DNA of 64,000 nucleotides from Streptomyces sp. NBC_00414 (GCF_036038375.1 NZ_CP107935.1:10286653-10350652); one strand, 5' to 3'. Positions 53,454-62,759 are shown, numbered from the stretch's first letter. Numbers and translations: made by a program. The notes: generated by a model not told the origin, from the sequence alone.

Positions 53454-54161
53454 ATGAGGGATCTCTTGTACCTGTCGCGTGACAAGTTGAAAGGTCTCCA
53501 CATCCCGCCCAGGAGGTTCCCCTTCCTTCGACGGGAGGTAGAGATCACAGCGCTCGGGACAGGGTTCCACCTTGGTCCCGATCTTGAGTTGGACACAGAG
53601 ACTCAGGCTGGCCAAATGCTGGCAGTAGCTGCCAAAGCAATACGGAGAAAAGCAAAAGCTTCCGGTGACCCGTCCTTGCTCGGAGGCGAGTGGTTCTATT
53701 TTGATCAGGAACTGGAGTATGGATCTGTCGTACCTGGAATTTCGGGCGCTTCCAACAACTGGGGATGCGCGTTCTTCTTCGCCCCCTCAGCTACCGATTC
53801 CAGCGACGGCGGCCTAATTCTGTGCGGTACAGGAAGTAACCTGACCGACCGGGCGGGAGAGCAGGGAGAAGTCCGCTACTCGGCTCTCACTGGTCTCATG
53901 CACTTCCTCACCCAACTGGACCCCGAACGCGAGCATCCCACTCCGAGTCTGAGGAGCTGCCGAGTTTCCCATACCGCTGCAATTTACCTGCAGCAGCTAC
54001 AACGCGCATCGGAGACAAAGGTGGAAGCGGTGCATTTCACCAGGGCTCGACTGAGTGGTATGGCGCGTGCCCTATCCGTCTGTAATGAAGAATGCGGTAT
54101 GAAGCTTCTATTGGGCACGCCACTTTATGTGGAGTTTGGGCCCTGGAACTCTAAATGGTAG
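53454..54161 (+). CDS. SAVMC3_10250-like hypothetical protein
   Basis: 235 residues from ATG 53454. Starts RDLLYLSRDKLKGLHIP and contains SLLGGEWFYFDQELEYGSVV, a Gly/Ser-rich region (NWGCAFFFAPSATDSSDGGL) and LMHFLTQLDPEREH. The pattern agrees with the actinobacterial SAVMC3_10250 (DUF7019) family, whose role is unknown. Codon bias is weaker than in neighbouring genes. Confidence 0.65.
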   Translation: MRDLLYLSRDKLKGLHIPPRRFPFLRREVEITALGTGFHLGPDLELDTETQAGQMLAVAAKAIRRKAKASGDPSLLGGEWFYFDQELEYGSVVPGISGASNNWGCAFFFAPSATDSSDGGLILCGTGSNLTDRAGEQGEVRYSALTGLMHFLTQLDPEREHPTPSLRSCRVSHTAAIYLQQLQRASETKVEAVHFTRARLSGMARALSVCNEECGMKLLLGTPLYVEFGPWNSKW

Positions 54162-54204
54162 GTATCACGATTGATGGGCGTCGTGATGTCGTTGGGTCAG
54201 TGCG

Positions 54205-54400
54205 GGCCAACTCGGTTCAGGGCTACCTCGTGGGCTGCCCGGAGCATCTCCTGCTGTTCTTCGTCCAAGCTCCGAGGCCGCGGGTCACGGGAGCCGACAG
54301 CGAAGAAGGAGATGGGCCCGTAGAACGGACCGTCATGGCAGTCCAGTAGGCGCAGCATCTCATCTGCCACAGGGGTAGCCAGTGAGCCTTTCCAACTTGT
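54205..54400 (-). pseudogene. Hypothetical protein C-terminal remnant
   Basis: The minus strand encodes DEMLRLLDCHDGPFYGPISF, then DPRPRSLDEEQQEMLRAAHE and ends NRVGPH with stop. Protein-like composition but an in-frame stop lies about 60 codons upstream and no good start is present. Family unknown. Confidence 0.4.
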
Positions 54401-54765
54401 CGTTTCGGCTGCTCAGCGCCTTTCCTGCATCCGAGACTGGCGATCTGTCATCAGGAGAGCCTGAGCATTTCTGACGACCGCCGTGCATCCCCACTGGGAC
54501 GATCCCGGCAGCGACGCACCGGTGCCACAGCCTTCTCAGAAGCTGTGTCACATCCCTTGATCGGTGACCTGCTGTGATGGCTGGGCAGGTTCGTTCATTT
54601 TGAGGTCGGGGTGGGGTTGGGTTCGGGCGCAGGTGGGACGTTTCGCGTGTGGATGGGGGCGCTTTCGGTCCTCTGTGGTGACCATGAAAGGCGCGGCGGA
54701 GCCTGCGGTGTACGGGCCGGAGCCTCTCCCGTTCGGCAAGGTGCCGGCGTTTTGGCCCGCTGGGG
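54401..54765. other. Gene-free stretch
   Basis: About 365 bp holding the probable promoter of the DUF6192 gene; nothing else recognisable. Confidence 0.4.
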
Positions 54766-55713
54766 GTGAGTGCCGTGTCCCAGACGATCGGCAGCGTGTT
54801 GCGCGACCGGTTCGAGGAGCTGGTGACGGAGTCGGTGAAGCTGGTGCACACAATGACTCGGTGCCAGTTCGAGGTGGGCGACATGGCTCTGGAGATCGAG
54901 CCGTTGCGCGGCCACGGCGGTCACCAGCCCGTCGAGGGCGAGGACACGCTGAGTGTGGAAGCCTCGCTCAGGATCTTCGCGGAGGAGATCGGGCTGTCTT
55001 TCCATACGGTCCGCACGTATCGCTGGGTGGCTGCCCGGTGGCCTGCCGAACAGCGTCAGGAGGGCGTGTCGTTCGAGGTGCACCGGATCCTGGCCTCCGC
55101 GCCGGATGCGTTCGAGCAGATCAAGGACCCGCCGCTGAACGAGCGCACGGGGCGGCGCCAGTGGAGCGGGGATGCGGCCAAGCGGGTCGCGGGCTGGTCG
55201 ACGGCCACGCCGGTGACGGCGCAGGAGAAGGTGGAGAGCATCCGTGACCTGGCCGCCGACGAGACCGTGGCGGCCTTGGCGGCCTGTGAGCTGCTTCAGC
55301 GTCCCGAGGTGGCCTTTCGGGCTATGCGAGACCGGCAGGCCAGGGAGCGGGTGAACCAGGCCCAGTTCGACCGGGCCGACCTTGTCGAGGAAGGCGGGGA
55401 GGACTGGTGGGACGAGCCCCGTGAGGGGGACGCCGCAGAGGACGGGGGCAGCGCTGATCCGGCCCGGATCGTGCGGGGCTTCCACCGGGCGATGGAATTC
55501 ACCGATTTGGTCGGGGTGTGTCAGGGCTTCGTCGCCGGCGCCAGCCGCCTGGTCCCGCGCTTACGAGGCCGCGAGTTCACCGAGTCGCAAGTAGAACTGG
55601 TGGGAAGGCAGTTGGAGAAGATCCGCGCCACCGCCGACTGGATCGAATCGGCCGTGGCGACCGGCAGGGTCGATCTGGACGAGGCTCTGGCCGAACTGCT
55701 GCGGGGCCAGTAG
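54766..55713 (+). CDS. DUF6192-family protein
   Basis: 315 residues from a GTG. Characteristic segments: FEVGDMALEIEPLRGHGGHQ, ASLRIFAEEIGLSFHTVRTY (HTH-like), PPLNERTGRRQWSGDAAKRV and ADETVAALAACELLQRPEVA. The family is confined to actinobacteria and looks like a RacO/ParB-type sporulation or plasmid regulator with an HTH. Function not established. The next gene follows after 2 bp but has been overwritten by a transposase. Confidence 0.8.
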   Translation: MSAVSQTIGSVLRDRFEELVTESVKLVHTMTRCQFEVGDMALEIEPLRGHGGHQPVEGEDTLSVEASLRIFAEEIGLSFHTVRTYRWVAARWPAEQRQEGVSFEVHRILASAPDAFEQIKDPPLNERTGRRQWSGDAAKRVAGWSTATPVTAQEKVESIRDLAADETVAALAACELLQRPEVAFRAMRDRQARERVNQAQFDRADLVEEGGEDWWDEPREGDAAEDGGSADPARIVRGFHRAMEFTDLVGVCQGFVAGASRLVPRLRGREFTESQVELVGRQLEKIRATADWIESAVATGRVDLDEALAELLRGQ

Positions 55714-55715
55714 TC

Positions 55716-56570
55716 ATGCCGCGGCGGGCGGCCGGACAGCCCGCCCATGTGCACGCCGAGGCCGTTCGCAGGGCCCTGGAAGAAGCACGGCCCGCGGGTC
55801 TGAGCCTGAAACGGTTGGTGCGCTCCACCAACTTCAAGATCCCCTGGCGCACTCTCTACGGGTACTTCCGCAGGTGGCGGGCGAGCGGAGACCTGGCCCG
55901 CATCCATGCTGAGCTCCACGAGCGGCTCCGTGTCCATGACGGCCTCAACCCCCGCACCGTGGCGGTGATCCTGGACTCGCAATCGGTCAAGGGAGCGGAG
56001 ACGGTGGGCGCGGACACCCGCGGGTTCGACGGCGGGAAGCTGATCAACGGGCGCAAGCGGCATCTGGTCGTGGACATGCGCGGCATGCCGCTGGCCGTGA
56101 TGGTCGGCGTCGCCTCACTGCACGACAGTGTTCCCGCCCGCGACCTGCTCTTCCGGCTGCGGCTCACGCATCCCGAGGTCACCGTCGTCTGGGCCGACTG
56201 CGCCTATGGCGGACCCCTCATCGCCTGGGCCCACTCCTTCCTCGACCTCACACTCAAAACGGTGCCCCGCCGCAAGGACCAGGACGGCTTCGCCGTCCTG
56301 GCGAAGCGGTGGCGCGTCGAGCGCGCTATCTCCTGGATCATGCGGGCCAGAAGGAACGTGCGGGACTACGAGCGGCTCATCTCCCACAGCGAGGCCCACC
56401 TCACCTGGACCGTCATCACCCTCATGGTCCGCCGTCTGACCCGGCCCCCGCGGCCGCCCCGCACCGTGCCCCACTCGCTCGCCCCCGTGAAGACGACCTC
56501 CGGGCCCGCCCCTGTCCGGATTCGGGCCAGGCCGCACACGGTCCGTCTCGCCCCAACCGCCCTGCGCTGA
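55716..56570 (+). CDS. IS5-type transposase fused to a foreign N-terminus
   Basis: 284 residues from ATG 55716. Residues 1-~42 (HAEAVRRALEEARPAGLSLK, RLVRSTN) look like the start of a winged-helix gene that belonged to the DUF6192 operon. From residue ~45 the sequence is an IS5-group transposase: PWRTLYGYFRRWRASGDLAR, VILDSQSVKGAETVGADTRG (DDE Asp), FDGGKLINGRKRHLVVD, VVWADCAYGGPL and WRVERAISWIMRARRNVRDY (Glu). The transposase N terminus is missing, so it is a truncated copy in frame with a host gene. Confidence 0.8.
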   Translation: MPRRAAGQPAHVHAEAVRRALEEARPAGLSLKRLVRSTNFKIPWRTLYGYFRRWRASGDLARIHAELHERLRVHDGLNPRTVAVILDSQSVKGAETVGADTRGFDGGKLINGRKRHLVVDMRGMPLAVMVGVASLHDSVPARDLLFRLRLTHPEVTVVWADCAYGGPLIAWAHSFLDLTLKTVPRRKDQDGFAVLAKRWRVERAISWIMRARRNVRDYERLISHSEAHLTWTVITLMVRRLTRPPRPPRTVPHSLAPVKTTSGPAPVRIRARPHTVRLAPTALR

Positions 56571-56690
56571 CATAGCCGCCGCCCGTACGGACACGGTCAT
56601 CTTCGCCCGGGAGATGGTGTTCCCGGCAGCGCGGCGGGTCGCCGCCGGGAACACCACCTCCCGCCGGTGAAGTCGAAGGGGTGTCTCAGT

Positions 56691-57614
56691 TCAGGCGGCC
56701 GGCATGGTCCAGTCCTGCTGTGCTGCCCACTGCTCGAAGGTAGTCGTGGTCAGGCCGTAGCGGGCGGCGTCGTGGGGGCGTGCCGGGTAGCCGACGTGGT
56801 CGTACCAGATCTCGGTGTCCGCCGAGGGCGCGCCAAGGCGCTGCGCCTGCTCCTCCCAGGACACGGAGACGGCGGTGATCTCGCGGCCGGCGGCCTTGGA
56901 GAGGGCATCCGCGATCTCGGGATACGTCAGCGCGTCGCCCGCGAACTCGATCTCGGCCTCGTGGAACTTTCCGGGCTCGGCCACGGCGGCGGCGACCGCT
57001 GCTCCGAGGTCGTCCGAGTTGATGAGTGCCAGCCTGGTCTGCGGGTTCGTCGCGGTGAAGATCTTGCCCTGAGGCAGGTCGGGGGACAGGTACTCCCGCT
57101 TGGGCGAGAGGAAGTTGTCCATGTAGAAGGCGGGCTTGAAAATCGTCCAGTCCTCCAGTCCCGACTGCCGGATCGCGTCCTCAGCGGCTTCCTTCTCGTC
57201 CCAGTACGCCTTCAACAGGTCGGACTGCTCGTAGCCCGGGTGCTGGCTGCGCCATCCGGTCCCTGACACGGACGTGTGGAGGATCTGCGTGATGCCGGAC
57301 CGCTTGGCTGCGGTGGCGATGTTGCGGGCCTTGCGCGACTCGGCGCCAAGGTCGGCCGGGTCGAGGCCCGGCATCTGCACGGAGAAGACCGCGTCGTGTC
57401 CGGCGCCGGCAGCCTCCAGGGATGCGAGGTCGTCCATGTTTCCGCTCGCGAGGGCGACGCCCTGCCGGGCGAGCGCCTGGGCAGGCTCGGAGGAGGGGTT
57501 GCGCACGAACGCGGTCACGGGGTGTCGCGCGCGCAGAAGTGCCTGGACGGCGGCGCCGCCCTGCATTCCCGTCGCCCCGGTGATCAGCACCTTCGCCTTG
57601 TCGTTGTGTGCCAC
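56691..57614 (-). CDS. NmrA/HSCARG-like NAD(P)-binding protein
   Basis: 307 residues from GTG 57614 with AAGGAGAGG upstream. Rossmann motif VLITGATGMQGGAAVQALLR, then TAFVRNPSSEPAQALARQGV; NmrA family core LHTSVSGTGWRSQHPG and YEQSDLLKAYWDEKEAAEDA. The active-site Tyr-x3-Lys of classic SDRs is not required in this group, which senses or uses NAD(P)H. It is divergent from a TetR gene, which probably controls it. Confidence 0.9.
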   Translation of the reverse strand: MAHNDKAKVLITGATGMQGGAAVQALLRARHPVTAFVRNPSSEPAQALARQGVALASGNMDDLASLEAAGAGHDAVFSVQMPGLDPADLGAESRKARNIATAAKRSGITQILHTSVSGTGWRSQHPGYEQSDLLKAYWDEKEAAEDAIRQSGLEDWTIFKPAFYMDNFLSPKREYLSPDLPQGKIFTATNPQTRLALINSDDLGAAVAAAVAEPGKFHEAEIEFAGDALTYPEIADALSKAAGREITAVSVSWEEQAQRLGAPSADTEIWYDHVGYPARPHDAARYGLTTTTFEQWAAQQDWTMPAA

Positions 57615-57654
57615 AGCACGCCTCTCCTTCGATTAGTTCTATTTTTTCGATATC

Positions 57655-57700
57655 TGGGCTCAAGCGTTCAACAAGTAGAGACTGTACAGTATCGAGTCTT
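57655..57700. promoter_or_regulatory. Divergent promoter region with TetR operator candidate
   Basis: Palindrome ACTGTACAGT at 57681-57690 is flanked by GAGAC and GAGTC, extending symmetry. It lies between the NmrA and TetR starts, the usual place for an autoregulatory TetR operator. Confidence 0.55.
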
Positions 57701-57896
57701 GTGAGTATCTAGTTGCTGGTCAGGCAAAGACTGGCCGGTAGCCCGCGCTTCACGAGCAGCGTGAGTCGGTGCGGTTGAGGGTTCTTGCTGGGCGCCGCGG
57801 TCTATGCGGACGGCACCACGACCCGGTCCGCGGCTTCCCTCAGGCCGGGCGGGAGAACCCGATGGCGGGGGAAGCGAATGCAGTACCGTCGTGCGT

Positions 57897-58550
57897 ATGA
57901 CCAGGTCGACCCTCCCCTCTGGACGCCAGCGCCCCAGGGGCGCCTTCGGCCCCGTCCGTGACGAGAAGCGGAATGCCCGCATCATCGAAGCGGTCCTGGA
58001 CCTGATCGTCGAGAGCGGCTACGCAGGTCTCAACATGGCCGCGGTGGCCGCACGCGCAGGGGTGGCCAAGGCCACCGTCTACCGTCGCTGGGCCTCGCGC
58101 GAGGACCTGGTCGCCGACGCCCTGGAAAGCCTCATGCTTGCCGCCGCCGTCCCGGCCGAGGCGACGGCCGCCGGGACACTGCGCGAGGACCTCATCGGCA
58201 CACTGACCCACAGATCCGTGTGCCTGCAGCCCCAAGCGCGCAACTTCTCGGCCGTACTGGCCGCCGCCACTGCCTCCCACCCTCAGATCGCCGACACCCT
58301 GCGCGAGCGGGCCATCGCCGGACAGCGCCAGGACATCGCCGCCTGCCTCCACCGCGCTCAACAGCGCGGCGAGATCACCGCGGAGAGAGTCGAGCTGCTG
58401 CTGGCGCCGGGCAGGATGGAGATCGCCGCAGCTATCGGGGTGACGGTCCTGCAGGAGGACCTGCTCGGTACCGTTCTCGACCCCGAAGGAATAGCCCGCC
58501 TGGTGGACCAGGTCCTACTGCCCCTCATCGGCCCCACCCTCACCGGCTGA
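57897..58550 (+). CDS. TetR/AcrR-family regulator
   Basis: 217 residues from ATG 57897. N-terminal HTH: RIIEAVLDLIVESGYAGLNM, AAVAARAGVAKATVYRRWAS; C-terminal TetR_C-type ligand domain with ARNFSAVLAAATASHPQIAD. Divergent from the NmrA gene, so likely its repressor. Confidence 0.9.
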   Translation: MTRSTLPSGRQRPRGAFGPVRDEKRNARIIEAVLDLIVESGYAGLNMAAVAARAGVAKATVYRRWASREDLVADALESLMLAAAVPAEATAAGTLREDLIGTLTHRSVCLQPQARNFSAVLAAATASHPQIADTLRERAIAGQRQDIAACLHRAQQRGEITAERVELLLAPGRMEIAAAIGVTVLQEDLLGTVLDPEGIARLVDQVLLPLIGPTLTG

Positions 58551-58744
58551 ACCCTTCCGGCCAACTCCTCAATTCCGCACCATGCCTGCTCGGCCCCTGA
58601 AGGCCTTCGATACACGGCCCAGGGTGATCGAGGACGGACACTCCCTAGAGCTGTGTAATCCGTCAGAGCATCACCGACCGCCCAGTCAGGCGATCCTGCC
58701 CCCGGCTCCAGAGCGTCACGGATTGCCGGTTCTGCCACAGCTTC

Positions 58745-59314
58745 TCAGTACGGCGCCATCACCAAGTCGCCGATCACCCGCAACCCGACTTGGGCTGCTA
58801 GCCACGGTGCACGTTCGGCCTCGACCTGCTTGACGTGGACGAAAACGATGCAGTCGGCCGCAGGCTCCTCGAGGTCGAGGTCGAGGTCGAGGTCTCGGGC
58901 ACGGACACACAGCGTGACGAATGCTCCGCGGGTACCCCCCACTCCCAGACCTACCTCGGGAGCCTCGGGCCAGGCGTTGAAGTCCCATCGCACCGTCGCT
59001 GGGCTGTCGCCAACCGCCTGGAGGAATGGCTTCACCGTCTCCGGTGCCCCAGCCCAGCCTCGCAGCCGGATGGGCAAGAAGGCGGATGGATCATCCCTAC
59101 GCTCCGACGAGCCGCTTCTCCCCCCTTCCGCCCACCATTCGGCATCCGGCAACACGGCCAGCACCGCCGAAAGCGAGCGAGTCGAGGAGATCCGCACATC
59201 GAAATCGACTTCAAGGCCTCCCAGGTCAGCGATTCCAAGCAACCTCTCGACGGTGCACAACCCCTCGGAGAGGTCCGCTGTTCTCAGGATGGGCTGCGCG
59301 TAGGAGTTGGACAC
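58745..59314 (-). CDS. Hypothetical protein, possibly 5-prime damaged
   Basis: About 189 residues if GTG 59314 is the start; no good ribosome binding site is visible and the frame stays open upstream into the flank of an IS, so the start may be lost. Segments YAQPILRTADLSEGLCTVER, GLEVDFDVRISSTRSLSAVL and ADCIVFVHVKQVEAERAPWL. It contains a run of Asp-Leu pairs (DLDLDLDLE) encoded by a hexanucleotide repeat. The compact acidic make-up recalls immunity-type proteins, without a family match. Confidence 0.55.
   Translation of the reverse strand: MSNSYAQPILRTADLSEGLCTVERLLGIADLGGLEVDFDVRISSTRSLSAVLAVLPDAEWWAEGGRSGSSERRDDPSAFLPIRLRGWAGAPETVKPFLQAVGDSPATVRWDFNAWPEAPEVGLGVGGTRGAFVTLCVRARDLDLDLDLEEPAADCIVFVHVKQVEAERAPWLAAQVGLRVIGDLVMAPY
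58871..58894. repeat. GAGGTC hexanucleotide repeat, four units
   Basis: Four perfect head-to-tail GAGGTC units inside the hypothetical gene on the opposite strand, encoding alternating Asp and Leu. Such a tract can change length by slippage without shifting the frame. Confidence 0.8.
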
Positions 59315-59444
59315 GACAACCAGTGTGCCAGTGAACGGTATTGCCCAACCTGTGTGGCGAGCCCGCTGGTTGAGCTGACAGCCAGGCGAAGCCCCTGGTA
59401 GACGAGTCTTCGACCAAGAGAAACGTGTCCACCAGAGGCTTCGC

Positions 59445-60212
59445 ATGCTTGTCTACCCGTCCGGCGCGGACGTCTCCAGCTCCACCCTCCGCTTCCTCGC
59501 CGAGCATCTGCGGGGGCACCGCCATGCGATCAGCTCCCGCTGGCGAAGGCTGAGCGCCGGCCGCCAGGCCCTCCTCGCGCTCGTCCACCTGCGCATGGGG
59601 CACACCTACTCCCAGCTCGCCGCCGGATTCGGCGTCGGGACCACGACCGCATACCGCTACGTCACCGAGGCCGTCGACCTCCTGGCCGCCCTCGCACCCA
59701 CCTTGGCCGATGCCGTCCGCACCGCGTCGACGAAGGCGTTCGTCCTCCTGGACGGGACGCTGCTGCCGATCGACCGCATCGCCGCGGACCAGCCCTTCTA
59801 CTCCGGCAAACACAAGAAACACGGCATGAACGTGCAAGTCCTCACCGATGCGTTCGGCCGGCTGCTGTGGGTCTCGCCGGCCCTGCCCGGAGCCGTCCAC
59901 GACGTCCGCGCGGCCCGCGAACACGGCATCATCGACGCCCTTGCTCAGGCCGACGTCACCTGCTGGGCCGACAAGGGCTACCGGGGCGCCGGCGGCACGG
60001 TCCGCGTCCCGTACTGGGGACGCTGGAAGACGCTTTCCCCAGGACAGAAGGCGGTGAACCGCTCGCACGCCAAGATCCGCGCCCTCGTCGAGCAGGCTAT
60101 GGCATCCCTCAAGAGCTGGCGGCTCCTGCGTAAGCTCCGGTGCTCCACAACCCGGATCACCGCCCTCGTCCAGGCCGTCCTCGCCCTGCATCTGGCCAGA
60201 TCAGACCGATGA
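59445..60212 (+). CDS. Intact IS5-group transposase (HTH_Tnp_4 / DDE_Tnp_4)
   Basis: 255 residues, uninterrupted. HTH region MGHTYSQLAAGFGVGTTTAY; DDE domain with FVLLDGTLLPIDRIAADQPF (Asp), HKKHGMNVQVLTDAFGRLLW, SPALPGAVHDVRAAREHG (Asp) and ALVEQAMASLKSWRLLRKLR (Glu). It is the only full-length transposase frame in the window. I could not define terminal repeats with certainty; AACCTG...GAGCC occurs on both sides in inverted orientation (about 59348 and 60230) and may mark the ends. Confidence 0.85.
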   Translation: MLVYPSGADVSSSTLRFLAEHLRGHRHAISSRWRRLSAGRQALLALVHLRMGHTYSQLAAGFGVGTTTAYRYVTEAVDLLAALAPTLADAVRTASTKAFVLLDGTLLPIDRIAADQPFYSGKHKKHGMNVQVLTDAFGRLLWVSPALPGAVHDVRAAREHGIIDALAQADVTCWADKGYRGAGGTVRVPYWGRWKTLSPGQKAVNRSHAKIRALVEQAMASLKSWRLLRKLRCSTTRITALVQAVLALHLARSDR

Positions 60213-60469
60213 TGGAAAAGGCTCAGTCAGGTTCTTTTCTGCGATCTCTCGGTGTGGGGTCGGTGGTGGTGAGGGTCGGTGGTGTTGGTTTGGTGGTTGG
60301 TGTTTTGGTGCTGGTCAGTGGGGTCTTGAGGGTAGGGCTGGCGCTGTCGCGGGGTGAGAGATTGATGGGTGGGATCACTGTCGTGGGGCTTTATCGCATG
60401 TCAGTTGATGCTGTCTCAGGTTCGAGAGTTCTCACGCGGTGAGGTCTGCTCGGTCGGTGTGATCGTGGG
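60213..60469. other. T/G-rich intergenic region
   Basis: Unusual strand asymmetry: long runs rich in G and T (ggtggt and gttttggtg types) unlike the rest of the window. The open frame across it encodes only Val/Gly repeats and is not called. Confidence 0.4.
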
Positions 60470-60661
60470 GTGGATCGAGCGGTAAGGGCCGGCCGTGGGG
60501 CTGTGCCGTCCAGAGGGCTGGTGGTGCGTCGTCTGCTGGAGCGGCAGCAGGCGGGGGAACTGGCCACACGGCATGTGCGTGCGGTCGCTGAGGTGGTGGG
60601 TGTTTCGGAGCGCACGGTGTGGCGCTGGCCGAGACACATCTGCCCGCCTCGGCCCGAATGA
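60470..60661 (+). pseudogene. Transposase/regulator HTH N-terminal fragment
   Basis: The frame encodes VVRRLLERQQAGELATRHVR then AVAEVVGVSERTVWRW, the first HTH of Mu-type transposases and related recombination proteins. It ends after 60 residues without the catalytic domain. Confidence 0.55.
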
Positions 60662-60901
60662 CGCCCTTGACCGCTGCCGATGACAAGCGATGCTCTGGCC
60701 GGCTACTGAGCCCTCGCTCCTTATTCGTATGCCGTACCTCGCCCTGACCTGCGGTAGTCCCCCTATGGCGAAGCTTCCTGCGGATCCGCAGTTGATGGAG
60801 CGCACGGTTGGCTATGGGACGCCACGACGACGATGCCGCCGGTCTCGTGGATGAGACCGACGACATCAAGGAGTGGTCCGGCGAGCTCGGCAGTGCTGCT
60901 C

Positions 60902-61303
60902 TCAGCAGTGCCGCAGACCGCGCGCGCTCGGATCGGCGTCGAACGAGGACGGTGTGTTGACCCAGTCCGCCGGGACGTAGCCCCACCCGTCGTAGCCAGG
61001 AGCGGTCCAGTCACCCTTGGTGTGGTACCAGGTGGTGTTGCCGCCGCCGTGCAGTCCACCATAGGTCCAGCAGTCGAACCAGCTGAAGGTGGAATAGAGC
61101 TGCCCCGTTATGTTCGCTTCGTGGTAGGCGCCCGAGCGCAGAATGGCGGGGGCTCCGTTCCCGCACCACAGCCGGCCGTCGCTCGCCCGAACTCCGCACT
61201 CGGCGCTGGCAGCGGCACTGGCCGAAGGGGCGGCGATCACACCGCCCGCCGTCAGGGCGAGGGCTGCCATCCAGAGGGAGAGATACTTCCTGGTCCTGGT
61301 CAT
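60902..61303 (-). CDS. Small secreted protein, possible SH3-like fold
   Basis: 133 residues with a Sec signal (LSLWMAALALTAGGVIAAPS, cleavage near ASA-AA). The mature part has four or more Cys and many aromatic residues: ECGVRASDGRLWCGNGAPA, HEANITGQLYSTFSWFDCWT, WGYVPADWVNTPSSF. This resembles short secreted actinobacterial proteins with an SH3-like barrel. The serine hydrolase gene lies 100 bp upstream in the same direction. Confidence 0.8.
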   Translation of the reverse strand: MTRTRKYLSLWMAALALTAGGVIAAPSASAAASAECGVRASDGRLWCGNGAPAILRSGAYHEANITGQLYSTFSWFDCWTYGGLHGGGNTTWYHTKGDWTAPGYDGWGYVPADWVNTPSSFDADPSARGLRHC

Positions 61304-61403
61304 CTACCTGTCCTTTTCTCACTGGTTTTCGAGTTCGACCGAAAGGTGCCGGGTGCCTGCCCGGCTCTTCCCGCAGGCCCTTCGCAGCACCGTGATGCAC
61401 TGC

Positions 61404-62573
61404 TCAGCACTGCGCGACGCCGGGCAGTTGGTTGTCCGGACTGCTCATGTAGATGTTGCTGACATAGCCCCCGTACTGAGGCAGGTAGGCCCACCACTCG
61501 TTGGTGTAGGGCGGGACCGAGACGGTCTCCCCTCGCGTCTGGCAGCCGACCAGCACCTCGACCCCGGCGGGGAGCTGGAGGAGCGGGTCGCGGGTGGTGT
61601 TGGGCTCGGGGCGGACGTTGACACCGGAGCTCCAGGTGCCGAACCACGTGCCCGCCGGTCGTACGCCACCGGGAACGTTCAGCGAACGGGTCAGCCTGCC
61701 CAGGTCGGTGTACGCCTTGCCGTACGAGGTGCCGACGTCGTGCAGGGTGTACACGGCCACGATGGAGCGGTCACCGGAACCCACCGTCCCGGTCGTGTGC
61801 AGCGCCGGTTTCGTCAGGTCGACGGACGCTGCCTTGCCGTTGAGGGCCGACGTGGCGGGGCGGCACGTACCTTGCTCGATGTCGCCGAAACCCGACCAGC
61901 CCTGTTTCACGGCCCACGGCTTGTTGAAGGCGCCCACGATACCGAAGTGCTGGTCGAAGTGATCGGTGGCGGAGCAGCGTGTGGACTGTTTCAGATTGCC
62001 CATGATCAGTTCGCGGACGCGGGCGGGCGCCGTGTCCAGCAGGTAACGGTAGATCTTCACCGTGTCCGCGGCCGTCAAGGCTGTGTAGCCCCACATGCCG
62101 TCCTGGTTGGCCGGCGGCGGGGTCGTGTTGCTGGAGAGGGACAGCTCACGGGCCATCCGGGTGACGATCGAGCCCCCGCCGTTGCGCACCCAGAATTCGC
62201 TGGCCGCGTCGTCGTCGCTGCTGCGCAGCATGGAGTTCCACTTGGCCTGGTCACCGGACGGGATCTGGTAGTTCGGGCCGCGGTTCCAGAGGTAGTCCAG
62301 CGCGATCAGCAGTTTGACCACGGAGGCTGACCGGAACTGCATGTTCGGGTTCAGCTGCTCGGTGAAGGTGCCGGTCTGCCGGTCGAAGACGGCGACTCCC
62401 GCCGTCACACCGGCCGGCACGGTGACACCGGCCGCGTCACGTGGCGCGGACGACGCCGCGTCCGTCGCCGCGTTCGTTGCCGCCGTGGCCGAAGGGCTGA
62501 GCAGGGCGGTCATCACGGCCATGACCACGGCACACAGCACTGCTACGGAACGCCATCTGCTCCATCGGAACAT
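61404..62573 (-). CDS. Exported serine hydrolase of the class A beta-lactamase fold with SH3-like tail
   Basis: 389 residues. Signal peptide (VAVLCAVVMAVMTALLSPSA). The catalytic SxxK is in FRSASVVKLLIALDYLW; SSDDDAASEFWVRNGG stands at the SDN-loop position. There is no clear KTG, as in non-lactamase relatives. A C-terminal ~70-residue segment (WSSGVNVRPEPN, LLQLPAGVEVLVGCQTRGET, YLPQYGGYVSNIYM) is an SH3-type cell-wall-binding module. Likely a peptidoglycan-related hydrolase or inactive sensor; not an obvious resistance enzyme. Confidence 0.85.
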   Translation of the reverse strand: MFRWSRWRSVAVLCAVVMAVMTALLSPSATAATNAATDAASSAPRDAAGVTVPAGVTAGVAVFDRQTGTFTEQLNPNMQFRSASVVKLLIALDYLWNRGPNYQIPSGDQAKWNSMLRSSDDDAASEFWVRNGGGSIVTRMARELSLSSNTTPPPANQDGMWGYTALTAADTVKIYRYLLDTAPARVRELIMGNLKQSTRCSATDHFDQHFGIVGAFNKPWAVKQGWSGFGDIEQGTCRPATSALNGKAASVDLTKPALHTTGTVGSGDRSIVAVYTLHDVGTSYGKAYTDLGRLTRSLNVPGGVRPAGTWFGTWSSGVNVRPEPNTTRDPLLQLPAGVEVLVGCQTRGETVSVPPYTNEWWAYLPQYGGYVSNIYMSSPDNQLPGVAQC

Positions 62574-62576
62574 GGC

Positions 62577-62759
62577 TCAGTACCGCTTCGTACGGTCGAG
62601 GACGTTGCCGCCGCACACCGGCGCAGCACGGGACATCCGCCCGTCGGGATTGTCGCCGGTGCCGTGGCCCACGGCGGCCGGGTGGGCCGCGTCCGGTGCG
62701 ATGGGCGACAGGCCGCCAGCCGCCGCGCCGAGCAACCGCAGTGAACGCGAGGTGCGCAT
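62577..62759 (-). CDS. Small protein upstream of the serine hydrolase
   Basis: 60 residues from ATG 62759 with GGGGAA upstream, ending 4 bp before the hydrolase start, so probably one operon. RTSRSLRLLGAAAGGLSPIA resembles a short signal-like start, followed by polar Gly/Pro/Asp sequence with one Cys (APVCGGN). Function unknown. Confidence 0.55.
   Translation of the reverse strand: MRTSRSLRLLGAAAGGLSPIAPDAAHPAAVGHGTGDNPDGRMSRAAPVCGGNVLDRTKRY

Noticed and set aside
51060..53615. 851-codon minus-strand frame opposite tap and tpg
   Set aside because: No recognisable motif; both plus-strand genes have conserved domains and proper starts.
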